A model generated the notes under the pieces. That model saw only the letters and a program-made list of their open reading frames with translations, made no database searches and was not told the origin of the DNA. The position numbers and the translations under genes were made by a program. Shown piece after piece: positions 9,680 through 18,100 of a stretch of DNA of 50,857 bases (position 1 is the stretch's first letter; each line of letters opens with the position of its first letter). This DNA is from an uncultured Prochlorococcus sp. (GTDB lineage Bacteria > Cyanobacteriota > Cyanobacteriia > PCC-6307 > Cyanobiaceae): positions 1 to 50,857 of the forward strand of contig CACIYC010000009.1 of the NCBI GenBank assembly GCA_902590775.1. The letters are read 5' to 3'.

Positions 9680-10633
9680 ATGGCAATAAGGGAGGATCTT
9701 TGCAAGAAGATAATGAAGATGTTCCCTTCATATCCGGACCCTCATGACCCTAACTTATGGGAGGTTTTTAAAACTAAAGAATATATTAATGGCTCAGAAG
9801 AAGAAAGAAGGAAGATAAGGAACTCATCATCATTAGCAAGTTATGAATGGGAGAATAACAATCAAATTAGTTGGTTAAGAAAATATTTCTTTCCTAGAAT
9901 ATCTGAGGAAACTCTTCAAGGGAAAACTCTTTTAGATCTAGGTTCTTATACAGGTGGGCGTTTGATTGCATGGAGTAAAAGATATAAGCTTTCTAAAGGA
10001 TTTGGAATAGATATTAATCCTATATTTCGTACTGCCTCGGAAGAATTTGCTAAGAGTATAAATATTAGTAATGTAGAATTCATGACAGGTGAAGTTGAGA
10101 GACTACCTTATGAATCCAATTCATTTGATTTTATTATATCGACAGATGTTTTTGAGCACGTTAAAGATTTAGAAGTGGTTTTGTCTGAATGTTATAGAGT
10201 TTTAAAAAAAGGAGGAACACTTTGCGTTGCTTTCCCTCAATACTTACAACCTCTGGAAGCTCATATAGGAATGGTTACAAATGCAGTTGCTTTGCAATGG
10301 TTTTTCTCAAGTAAAACAATTGCTTCTGCTTATAATAAAATTCTAGAAGAAAGAGGAGAAGATTCCTATTGGTATAAGCCTGAAGCTTTTCCTTTACGAA
10401 ACTGGGAAAAATTATTTGAGCTTAATGGAACATCAATTAAAGATTTTAAAGGGTTGATTAAAAAACAGAATTGGAGATCAAAAAATTTTAAAGTTAAACC
10501 AATATTTACAGATGGAAGAAAATCAGATTGGCTTATTTTTAAAATTCTAAGCAAATTAATTGCACCATTAGCCTATTTACCTTTTTTGAATGAATTATTT
10601 CTAGGAAGAATTAATTGCATACTAATTAAATAG
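9680..10633 (+). CDS. SAM-dependent class I methyltransferase
   Basis: A 317-aa protein with a Methyltransf_11 core. Motif I is LLDLGSYTGG (87-96 counting from a TTG at 9671), the acidic strand end is GIDINP (112-117), motif post-II is FDFIISTDVFEHV (152-164) and motif III is VLKKGGTLCVAFP (177-189). The C-terminal 110 residues are extra and probably give substrate specificity. I prefer ATG 9680 over the in-frame TTG 9671. It is divergent from the carbohydrate-type gene across a 287-bp gap in which I see no further gene. Substrate unknown. Confidence 0.85.
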   Translation: MAIREDLCKKIMKMFPSYPDPHDPNLWEVFKTKEYINGSEEERRKIRNSSSLASYEWENNNQISWLRKYFFPRISEETLQGKTLLDLGSYTGGRLIAWSKRYKLSKGFGIDINPIFRTASEEFAKSINISNVEFMTGEVERLPYESNSFDFIISTDVFEHVKDLEVVLSECYRVLKKGGTLCVAFPQYLQPLEAHIGMVTNAVALQWFFSSKTIASAYNKILEERGEDSYWYKPEAFPLRNWEKLFELNGTSIKDFKGLIKKQNWRSKNFKVKPIFTDGRKSDWLIFKILSKLIAPLAYLPFLNELFLGRINCILIK

Positions 10634-10946
10634 TTCTTTTTTTTTATTAATTCATTTAGAATTTAATATTAGCTTTACTAACTAAATTATTTACATCTTT
10701 TATATTAGAAGAAAGAGAATTGTTTAGGTTTAATTAATACAGCTTAATTTCAAATTAGAGTATATAAAATTAAACTTTAACTAACCTGAATTAGAGACCA
10801 AATAATTGATTGGCAACTTAATAAATACCGATTAACTATTGATTACATATCCTGAGAGGTAATTAAAAGTTGATAAGCCATAAAAATTTTAATTCAATAA
10901 CGATCCAACACTGAATAAAGCTAAAACTAGATAAAAATCAAACATA
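10634..10946. other. Intergenic stretch, nothing recognised
   Basis: AT-rich sequence between the methyltransferase and the antenna gene's terminator. It starts with a T-run just after the stop codon that could help end transcription. No tRNA, conserved RNA or coding sequence was seen. Confidence 0.5.
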
Positions 10947-10979
10947 AAAAAAAGGCCTTTTTAAAGGCCTCTTTTTTAT
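10947..10979 (-). terminator. Bidirectional terminator of the first pcb gene
   Basis: The stem AGGCCTTT (10953-10960) pairs with AAAGGCCT (10963-10970), with A-runs on the left and T-runs on the right. Read on the minus strand it gives a GC-core hairpin and an 8-base T-tract about 35 bases after the pcb stop codon. Confidence 0.85.
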
Positions 10980-11003
10980 GAATAAGAACTTATTGAAAAG
11001 AAT

Positions 11004-12065
11004 CTAATTCAAAGTTGTTTCAGAGGTTTCAAGATTGTCGAACAATCTGCCAATACTTCTGAAATCAAAACCAAGGGCTCTTAATCCATGGAAGAAGTGT
11101 CCTTGAAGATAGAAGAAACCAATGAAGAAATGAACATTGGTCAACCATGCACGCCCTGTATGGGCATCTGCAGCAAGCGCTGTATCAGTGTCAACCCAAT
11201 AAGGAGCTATGCCCAACTTGAACTGAAGAACATCACCATAAAGATCTACAGGATAGATAGTTGTATTACTTGCACACCATAATGCAGCTACAAATGCAGT
11301 ATATGCAGCTCCAGCCAATGATGTAGAAAGTACAAATTCTGCAGAAAGGATGTCAGCTCCTTTGAAGGAGTTGTATTCTCCGTAATTCTTGGTAAGGATG
11401 TGGAAAACTCCACCAGCAGCCATAAAGAATGCTAGGAAAGCATGTCCACCCATAATGTCTTCCAAACTACTAATAGAAAGGAAATCAAATTGATGGTTCC
11501 ATATCATTCCAAGGTCAAGGTTGTACTCAACCTGGCGAACAGCTCCTGAAGCTGAATCGTATATTCCATGAATTCTGGCCCACTCAACAAATTGAATGTT
11601 TCCAGCAGCAAGGAAAAGTAAATGGTGGCCAAGAATAAAAGTAAGTCTGTCTGGATCGTTCCAATCAAACTTAAACTTATTAGCTCTCGATGATTCAGGA
11701 TAACTTTCTAGTTTTTCCTCGTACCTAAAGGCATGAAGCATACCGCCAGCACCGTATACACCTGAGAGGATCAGGTGAAGTATGGCAACAACTAACAACT
11801 GATAAGTGTCAGTAAATACTCCGTTAGATATGCCACCTAGACCAAGTCCAGCCAGGTGAGGGAGAACTACAAGCCCTTGAGCGCCCATTGGCAAATCAGG
11901 GTTGTAACGAGCTAATTCAAAAAGGGTGTTTGCACCTGCTCCAAAGCAAATGAGGCCCGTATGCGCAATATGCGAAGAAATGAACCTGCCAGATTTGTTA
12001 GTAACAGCTCCAGCATTAGCCGCATACCATGCATAGGAAACGTTGGGGTCTCCGTAGGTCTGCAC
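11004..12065 (-). CDS. pcb: Pcb chlorophyll a/b-binding antenna protein (intact copy)
   Basis: A light-harvesting membrane protein of the CP43/IsiA family that carries divinyl chlorophylls around a photosystem in Prochlorococcus. 353 aa with six predicted membrane spans. Conserved His ligands are seen in SSHIAHTGL, LPHLAGLG, ILHLILSG, LGHHLLFL, GGHAFLAFF and the C-terminal LQGHFFHGL. The large lumenal loop of CP43 is absent, as in all Pcb proteins. GTG start (MQTYGDP). Which photosystem it serves and its letter in the pcbA-H series cannot be decided here. It is oriented away from the second pcb copy about 4.8 kb to the right. Confidence 0.97.
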   Translation of the reverse strand: MQTYGDPNVSYAWYAANAGAVTNKSGRFISSHIAHTGLICFGAGANTLFELARYNPDLPMGAQGLVVLPHLAGLGLGGISNGVFTDTYQLLVVAILHLILSGVYGAGGMLHAFRYEEKLESYPESSRANKFKFDWNDPDRLTFILGHHLLFLAAGNIQFVEWARIHGIYDSASGAVRQVEYNLDLGMIWNHQFDFLSISSLEDIMGGHAFLAFFMAAGGVFHILTKNYGEYNSFKGADILSAEFVLSTSLAGAAYTAFVAALWCASNTTIYPVDLYGDVLQFKLGIAPYWVDTDTALAADAHTGRAWLTNVHFFIGFFYLQGHFFHGLRALGFDFRSIGRLFDNLETSETTLN

Positions 12066-13095
12066 GAGTGATATGTAATAAAATACGGATCTAAGATATA
12101 CAAAAGTTGCAAAATATTGGGAGAAAATTTACATCGCTTATTGAAATTGTTTTAAAATTCAATTAAAAAGCCTGAAATCACTGAACTGGGAACATCTAAA
12201 GAAAATCAAAAGAAACATATTTTTAATGCTTGACTCTGCAGCTATGGCCTGGAAAAAAGAAATAAATAATTAATCAAGAGGTGAAGAAGGAATAAAATAA
12301 TTATTTTTTGCTTACAAAAGAAGGAAACATTTTATACAAAAAACAAAAAACCAGGCAAAGCTATAAATAACAATTCAAAAATAATACGACAAAAAGTAAT
12401 TATTAAAAAAGAAATATACAAATTTAGCAACAGCCAGGATGTAAAAATAAAACCTTTAAATAGTGAGAAATAAAATATATAGGAAGATAAGCGAAAGATA
12501 AATGAAGAAGAGAATAGCAAGCCTGAAAAAGATTCAAATAAAAAAATAAATATAACAAAAAATATATTAACTAATAACTAAGATGTAAAGGATTAAACCA
12601 GGTTAAGAATCAGCCATGAAGTAAGCTTGAAAAAATAAACAGCAAATAGCTACAAGATAAAAAGGAAATAGCTACAAAACATAGCCTTGAAAAGATTTTA
12701 GCAACTTTGTATAAAAAATAAAAACATTGTTTGGAGAAAAGGAAGAAATACATATGTTAGATAAAAATGAATAGAAAAAAAATTAATAACTAACGCTAAA
12801 ATAAAAATATATAAAGCATTAAAATCAGAAATAAATAATTTAAAATATCGAAAATCTCACGAATAAACTCTACTATTTCTAAATATAGAAACAAGATGCT
12901 TAGATGAAATTCACTCTATTTATATTAAAGAAATGAAACTTGTATTCATCTTTTAGAATTTCTTATACATCTAATTGAATCAAGTAAAAGAAATCTTGAA
13001 TTGAGTTTTAAAAATAAAAATGTTTAAAAAATAGGAGAAAATACCCATTGCGAAATGTCTTAATCAAAAGCAATTTTTAGAAAACTATTAAAGTT
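12066..13095. other. Roughly 1 kb A-rich gene-free region upstream of pcb
   Basis: No convincing gene. The plus strand is strongly A-rich and T-poor from about 12,240 to 12,850. A degenerate motif GCC(T)TGAAAA recurs at 12170, 12247, 12521, 12625 and 12684. A 12-mer AAATAGCTACAA occurs twice, 22 bases apart (12644-12655, 12666-12677). A minus-strand frame at 12332-12520 encodes only hydrophobic low-complexity residues that follow from the A-skew. The pcb promoter and 5' leader must lie at the left end. Confidence 0.6.
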
Positions 13096-13275
13096 ATGTC
13101 AGTATTACCGGAATTGATTTATGCAACTCCACATGGTGGAACGATTCACAAATATCAACTTTCAGGAGGCAAGAGATCTTTTTTGAGATATTTATGTTGC
13201 TATCTCGGAACTTGTAAATTCTGCAACAATCTTGAAGAAGCAACCAAATATATTGAGGCTACAGGCCCTGCCTAA
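13096..13275 (+). CDS. 59-aa Cys-containing hypothetical protein
   Basis: A short frame starting MSVLPELIYATPHGG and ending EEATKYIEATGPA. Its composition is unlike the surrounding A-rich spacer and is typical of a real protein. Four cysteines fall in RYLCCYLGTCKFCNN (two CC, then CxxC), which could bind a metal or form disulphides. No signal peptide. It stands alone between the gene-free region and the Rieske oxygenase gene. Not recognised; the coding call rests on codon quality and a clear ATG. Confidence 0.6.
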   Translation: MSVLPELIYATPHGGTIHKYQLSGGKRSFLRYLCCYLGTCKFCNNLEEATKYIEATGPA

Positions 13276-13462
13276 ACTGAAAAGCATAAAAAGCATAAAA
13301 TTCATCTTTTAAATAAAATAAATATACTTTGAAATAATTTAATTCATATATCTAAAATGAGTGTTTAATCAAGCTACAGAAAATAGAAATTCACCATTAA
13401 TTTCGCATCTTATGATTCTTATAAGGTAATATCTAGATTATCGGAAATCAAACTTTTTCCTT

Positions 13463-14809
13463 ATGCAAGGAAAAATTGTTATGAAAGATGACAGATTAGC
13501 ACAATTTAATAAAGTAAGCATAGGCAAGGAAACTTCCTTAAATAGCAATACATCTGATAGAAACAACAAATTAACTATTGATAATAATCCCAAAGAACCC
13601 TCTAATCAACTTAAGAAAGGGCTTTTGGGATGGTATGCAGTATGTAGTAAAAGTGAGATAAAAAAAGACGAGCCATATTCATTTACAATGTACAATGAAC
13701 CATTAATCATATATATAGATAAAAATCAAAATTTAAGGTGTGTCAAAGACCTCTGCCCTCATAGAGGTGCTTCTTTTATTGGAGGTGAAGTTAAAGAAGG
13801 AAATTTAATCTGTCCTTATCATGGTGCACAATTTGGATCAAATGGGGAATGTACTAATCTAAGTAGAATTACCTGCAATCATATTGTTGATGATAATTAC
13901 AATAACTATGCATCAAAGATTCATCTATATCAATACGTATGCAAAGAAATCTCTGACTACATATATATTTACTACACTGGAAAAGCAAAAACTAACTTAA
14001 ACGATTTTGAAATAAAAGATCCATTAGAAAGAAGATTTCCCGACAAGTATGGTTTCAATATAGAAGATTATGCTTATGAAGAAGTAATAGTAGATTTCAA
14101 ATGTGACTGGGCAAGAATAATAGAAAATCATCTAGATATACTTCATCTTTTCTGGGTCCATGGTGATACAATTCCAGATAATGATGTTAATAGAAAAGTA
14201 ATTACAAGCTTTAATCAACAAATAAAAAGAGGAAAAGATGAAATTGAAAGTATCTACAAATACAAAGATAAAAGAGGAGAATTTATAAGAATAAAATTTC
14301 TACCACCAGGAAGAATAATTATTTATAAAGGAGAGCCAGAGAAATCAAGATACATACAAATACTAGATCATATTCCTCTATCAAATAACCAAGCAAGAGT
14401 AATAGTTAGGCATTATCGTAAATTCATGAAAAATAAACTTTTGACTAACATATTTTTATTTAAAAAATTGCAACACCGCGTATTTTATAAAGTGTTTGCA
14501 GAAGATTATATGATTTTAAGAACTCAAACATATAACAACCAAATGGGTTTCATTGAAAAAGATAATGTCAAATTACTTGGTGAAGATAAAATGGTTCAAT
14601 ACTATTGGGATTGGTTCAAAAGTTCTAACATAGAAGATAAACCATGGGAGTTATATCCTACAGACTCAGATACAAATACTGTTCACCAAGACATCGCAAT
14701 GAAATATCCACCAGCTAATAATAAACTTCAAAAACAAAATTCTAAAAGTTTAGCAATAAATATTGCTTTAAGGCTACTTGTTCCAATTGGAATAATACTA
14801 ATACTCTAA
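13463..14809 (+). CDS. Rieske non-heme iron oxygenase, PaO/Lls1-like
   Basis: A 448-aa relative of pheophorbide a oxygenase / Lls1. The Rieske cluster motif is C98-x-H100 (CPHRG) and C117-x2-H120 (CPYHG). The mononuclear iron site lies in ENHLDILHLFWVH: N222, D225, H228, H233. A hydrophobic C-terminus (about 432-448) probably anchors it to a membrane, as in plant PaO. Plant relatives open or oxidise chlorophyll-derived rings; the substrate here is not known. ATG 13463 chosen; ATG 13481 is an alternative. Its stop overlaps the start of a 32-aa membrane peptide (TAATG), indicating coupled translation. Confidence 0.88.
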   Translation: MQGKIVMKDDRLAQFNKVSIGKETSLNSNTSDRNNKLTIDNNPKEPSNQLKKGLLGWYAVCSKSEIKKDEPYSFTMYNEPLIIYIDKNQNLRCVKDLCPHRGASFIGGEVKEGNLICPYHGAQFGSNGECTNLSRITCNHIVDDNYNNYASKIHLYQYVCKEISDYIYIYYTGKAKTNLNDFEIKDPLERRFPDKYGFNIEDYAYEEVIVDFKCDWARIIENHLDILHLFWVHGDTIPDNDVNRKVITSFNQQIKRGKDEIESIYKYKDKRGEFIRIKFLPPGRIIIYKGEPEKSRYIQILDHIPLSNNQARVIVRHYRKFMKNKLLTNIFLFKKLQHRVFYKVFAEDYMILRTQTYNNQMGFIEKDNVKLLGEDKMVQYYWDWFKSSNIEDKPWELYPTDSDTNTVHQDIAMKYPPANNKLQKQNSKSLAINIALRLLVPIGIILIL

Positions 14810-14907
14810 TGAACAACAAAAGACCTGCATGGCTAAATTGGCTATATTTGTCTATTTTTATTTTTTCAAGCTGGCAATTATATGTAATGTGGAGTTATAG
14901 ACTTTGA
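14809..14907 (+). CDS. 32-aa single-span membrane peptide
   Basis: The ATG overlaps the Rieske gene stop (TAATG at 14807-14811), and the TGA stop overlaps the TTG start of the ABC ATPase (TTGA at 14904-14907). The peptide begins MNNKRPAWLNWLYLS, has a hydrophobic span of about 18 residues and ends WSYRL. Positive N-terminus, one helix and two Trp near the membrane edge look like a genuine small membrane protein. The exact double overlap is hard to explain by chance. Function unknown; a partner of the oxygenase or ATPase is an inference from coupling. Confidence 0.6.
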   Translation: MNNKRPAWLNWLYLSIFIFSSWQLYVMWSYRL

Positions 14908-15704
14908 AAAAAGGAAAATGGTTGGAATGTGAAAATCTTGAAGTGTGTTACAAGCAAAAGAATGTATTAAACAATATAAGTTTTAATTTATCAATAGGAG
15001 AGAATACAGTAATTCTTGGACCAAATGGCTCTGGTAAGTCAACTCTTTTAAAAACAATTGCTAAAATAAAAAGCCCTAAATTCAAATATAATTCTTACCT
15101 AAAGATATTTGGAAATACAAATATAAATATTTGGAAAATGCGATCACAAATAGGTTATGTAATGACAGACTTTGATTATAGAATAAAGAAAGATTCTACA
15201 GTTTGTGATGTAATTCTATCTGGATATAATGGAAGTATGGGAATTATAAAAGACAGCTTCAAAACACCTGAAAGAATAGATAATTTAAACATTTTGATAA
15301 AAAAATTTGACTTAAACTTCTCAGATAAGCTTTATTTTAACTTATCTGATGGTCAAAAAAGATGTGTTCTAATAGCCAGATCAATTATAAACAATCCGAA
15401 GATATTAGTTCTCGATGAGCCTACTAGCATGTTAGACCTAAAATCTAATTATCAACTTCTTAATACTCTAAGTAAACTTACATATGAGGGGATAACTATG
15501 TTATATGTAACAAATAATATTGAGAATATTATTAAGGAAACAAAAAGGGTTATTGCCATAAAGAATGGATATGTTCTATTCGATGGAAGCCCTTCTAAAG
15601 TGATCAATTCCTTAAACATTAGTAACCTTTATGACTTTTCTTTAAATGTACAAAACATTAAAGGATATTGGAGAACCTTTCCAGAAAGTCTAAATATTAA
15701 ATAA
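14904..15704 (+). CDS. Orphan ABC transporter ATP-binding protein
   Basis: A 266-aa ATPase with Walker A GPNGSGKST (39-47), a variant signature LSDGQ (147-151) in place of LSGGQ, and Walker B ILVLDEPTS (167-175). The switch His position carries Asn instead (YVTNNIEN). The overall layout resembles the YlmA/iron-complex or molybdate branch. No permease or binding protein gene is adjacent. TTG start, coupled to the 32-aa membrane peptide. The missing switch His suggests altered hydrolysis or a non-transport role; that is an inference. Confidence 0.85.
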   Translation: MKKGKWLECENLEVCYKQKNVLNNISFNLSIGENTVILGPNGSGKSTLLKTIAKIKSPKFKYNSYLKIFGNTNINIWKMRSQIGYVMTDFDYRIKKDSTVCDVILSGYNGSMGIIKDSFKTPERIDNLNILIKKFDLNFSDKLYFNLSDGQKRCVLIARSIINNPKILVLDEPTSMLDLKSNYQLLNTLSKLTYEGITMLYVTNNIENIIKETKRVIAIKNGYVLFDGSPSKVINSLNISNLYDFSLNVQNIKGYWRTFPESLNIK

Positions 15705-15903
15705 TCAAAGCAAGAACTAAAATAATAAAAAATATAAAAATAATATAATTCTTTCTAGATTTAATTAAATTATTTTTTGGGAGAATTCTTCTTAGATTTT
15801 TGACATAAGGTGTTCCACAGGAAGAGCAAATTATTTTTCCTGCTAATGCTCGATCAGCTATAAAATTACTAGATCCACATTTATGGCAAATGTTTAATTT
15901 CAT
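15697..15903 (-). CDS. Zinc-ribbon protein with C-terminal membrane anchor
   Basis: A 68-aa protein with two CxxC knuckles, C6-C9 (CHKCG) and C26-C29 (CSSCG), forming a small zinc ribbon. A basic linker and one hydrophobic helix (about 53-68) ending at the C-terminus follow. ATG start. Its 3' end overlaps that of the ABC ATPase gene on the other strand by 8 bases, and it lies 14 bases after the thioredoxin-fold gene on its own strand. Function unknown. Confidence 0.7.
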   Translation of the reverse strand: MKLNICHKCGSSNFIADRALAGKIICSSCGTPYVKNLRRILPKNNLIKSRKNYIIFIFFIILVLALII

Positions 15904-15917
15904 ATCTTAGATAAATA

Positions 15918-16685
15918 TTAAAGCCATTTGTTTAGAAAATCCATAGGAAGAGTCATTGTTTCTGAGAAACCTAACAAGCCTTTGCTAGAAAAAGAATAAA
16001 GAATATTACTATACTCATCAATTAAAAATGTTCCCGTTCTTTGCGTCAAGTGTGAATAATTTTTCATATATATCTCCCAATTAGATATCACCTCTTGCAT
16101 GTTTAACAATCTCGCGGATGCAAGTTCAAATGGCCTTAGTGATTCGTCACGTGAAATAAAATTAAATAAATTAGATTTAAATTTTATAATATTTATAAAA
16201 TTAATATTTTCATTATCTTGAAAGACTCTATTTCCATTCTTATCACCAATATAACCTCTAAAAACTTCTTTAAGGGTTCCTGGTGATTTAATACCTAAGC
16301 ACATAAGTATTAAATTTAAAAATGGATTTAAAGTCAAGTTTAAACCTCTATCTAATTTTAAGCTTTTATGTAAGTCTGCATTATTAAATACTTTTAAATA
16401 CTCCATAGGTAATTTTGTATAATTGCAAAAATATTCTTTTGATTCCTGGTCTCCTATACCTACAATCATCAAATTAATATTTGCTTTTTTTAATTTTTCC
16501 AAATACGGTAGCAATGCTTGTACATATTCAAAACTATCAAAGTCACCTAATAAGCCAAGCGCTATATAAAGAGTCTTTTTTTGATTATCTGCTTCTAATA
16601 ATCCTTCATTGAAGATTTTAATAACGTCATTTCCAGTTAATTTGCTCACTTTATAAAAAGATTCAGATTTCTTATCGTCATACAA
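15918..16685 (-). CDS. AhpC/TSA-like thioredoxin-fold protein (cyanobacterial type)
   Basis: A 255-aa member of the peroxiredoxin-like AhpC-TSA_2 group. Recognisable blocks are 'LGLLGDFDSFEYVQALLPYL', 'VGIGDQESKEYFCNYT', 'IKSPGTLKEVFRGYIGD', 'RPFELASARLLNM' and 'LTQRTGTFLIDE'. The usual TxxC peroxidatic cysteine after the first strand is replaced by GDFDS, so classical peroxidase activity is doubtful; Cys remain in YFCNYT and LMCLG. No ATG is available; a TTG at 16685 is the best start because an in-frame stop lies 9 bases upstream. Confidence 0.75.
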   Translation of the reverse strand: MYDDKKSESFYKVSKLTGNDVIKIFNEGLLEADNQKKTLYIALGLLGDFDSFEYVQALLPYLEKLKKANINLMIVGIGDQESKEYFCNYTKLPMEYLKVFNNADLHKSLKLDRGLNLTLNPFLNLILMCLGIKSPGTLKEVFRGYIGDKNGNRVFQDNENINFINIIKFKSNLFNFISRDESLRPFELASARLLNMQEVISNWEIYMKNYSHLTQRTGTFLIDEYSNILYSFSSKGLLGFSETMTLPMDFLNKWL

Positions 16686-16868
16686 ATCTCTTTAAATGAC
16701 AATAAAAGATTAAATTAACTATAATCTAGCAAATATTAGACATCAAAAGTAGCAGATAAATACATATGAGCGTATAAAAACTACAATAATAATAAGCAAT
16801 GTGAAATGCGATATGTAACTTGTTTATTAGTCAAATAATTTGTCAGAGCCTTTTTATAATTAACTCTC

Positions 16869-17917
16869 GTGCAGACCTACGGGAACCCAAACGTTACCTA
16901 TGACTGGTACGCGGGTAACTCAGGAGTGACAAACCGTTCAGGAAAATTCATCGCAGCACATGCAGGTTTGATGATGTTCTGGGCCGGTGCATTCACACTC
17001 TTTGAACTCGCTCGTTACGACTCATCTCTTCCGATGGGTAACCAACATTTAATTTGCTTACCTCATCTTGCTGGTCTTGGCATTGGTGGAGTTTCAAATG
17101 GTGTTATTACTGAACCTTATGGGTGCACAGTTATAGCTGTATTACACCTAATTTTCTCCGGAATACTTGGAGCTGGAGGCCTATTACATTCTATGAGGTA
17201 CGAAGGGGACCTCGGAAATTATCCAGAATCTTCTAGGGCTAAAAAATTTGATTTTGAATGGGATGATCCAGATAGGTTGACTTTCATTCTTGGTCACCAT
17301 TTAATTTTTCTTGGTCTTGGAAACATTCAATTCGTTGAATGGGCAAGAATTCATGGGATTTATGATGCTGCTCGAGGTGCAACAAGAACTGTTAAATACA
17401 ATCTTGATCTAGGAATGATATGGAACCATCAAGCTGATTTCCTATCAATAAATAATTTGGAAGATGTTATGGGAGGACACGCTTTCCTTGCATTCTTTCT
17501 AATTATTGGAGGGGCATTCCACATCGCCACAAAAAATGTAGGAGAATATACGGAATTCAAAGGCAAAGGACTTCTATCTGCTGAATCAGTTTTTCTTATT
17601 CACTTGCTGGTATTGCCTATATGGCCTTTGTTGCTGCATTCTGGTGTGCAACAAATACCACTATCTATCCAACTGATCTATATGGGGAGGTGCTAAAACT
17701 TCAGTTTGACTTCGCTCCATATTTTACTGACACGGCAACAGATCTTCCAGGTGATATGCATACTGCCAGAGCCTGGCTAACAAATGTCCATTTCTATTTT
17801 GGTTTCTTCTTCCTACAGGGGCATATATGGCATGCACTAAGAGGCATGGGATTTGATTTTAGAAGAGTTGGAAAAGCATTTGACAATATGGAAAGTGCAA
17901 AGATTACAGCTGGGTAA
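16869..17917 (+). pseudogene. pcb: Second Pcb antenna gene, frameshifted and with in-frame deletion
   Basis: A Pcb paralogue starting with GTG (MQTYGNP). The frame runs to 17696, but from about 17594 the Pcb sequence continues in the -1 frame ([19 protein letters not shown] onward) to 17917. The switch falls in a T5 run at 17590-17594, and one extra T would restore a 349-aa protein. In the first membrane span the family's AHVAHAGL reads AHAGL, a 3-residue loss that removes one chlorophyll-binding His. Other ligands (LPHLAGLG, VLHLIFSG, LGHHLIFL) remain. Pseudogene is my preferred reading. A sequencing error in the T-run would explain the frameshift but not the deletion. Confidence 0.85.
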
Positions 17918-17954
17918 TCAAATTTATTCAAATCATCTAACTTCAATCATTAAA

Positions 17955-17988
17955 GAAAGAATCCCAGGGAACAGGGACTCTTTTTTTA
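17955..17988 (+). terminator. Terminator after the second pcb gene
   Basis: AGAATCCC pairs with GGGACTCT (one mismatch) around an 8-base loop, followed by a T7 run, about 40 bases after the pcb stop codon. Confidence 0.8.
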
Positions 17989-18100
17989 TGATTTTGTTCA
18001 TATCAAGAATTTCAATAAAAAATATCGCAAAATGATCGCCTATTAAGTATAAAAATATACAAATTACTTTCTCAAAAGTAGCTTAGTCTCAACAGCTGTT

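Noticed and set aside
12332-12520. 62-aa hydrophobic frame on the minus strand
   Set aside because: Its Phe/Ile/Leu composition follows from the A-rich plus strand; no start context or family likeness.
17590-17700. Programmed -1 ribosomal frameshift in the second pcb gene
   Set aside because: The zero-frame codons TCA GTT TTT do not form a canonical X XXY YYZ slippery heptamer, and the in-frame loss of a ligand His points to decay. Single-site slippage on TTT cannot be excluded.
17853-18035. 60-aa plus-strand frame across the end of the second pcb gene
   Set aside because: Covers the pcb 3' end and its terminator in another frame; no protein-like features.
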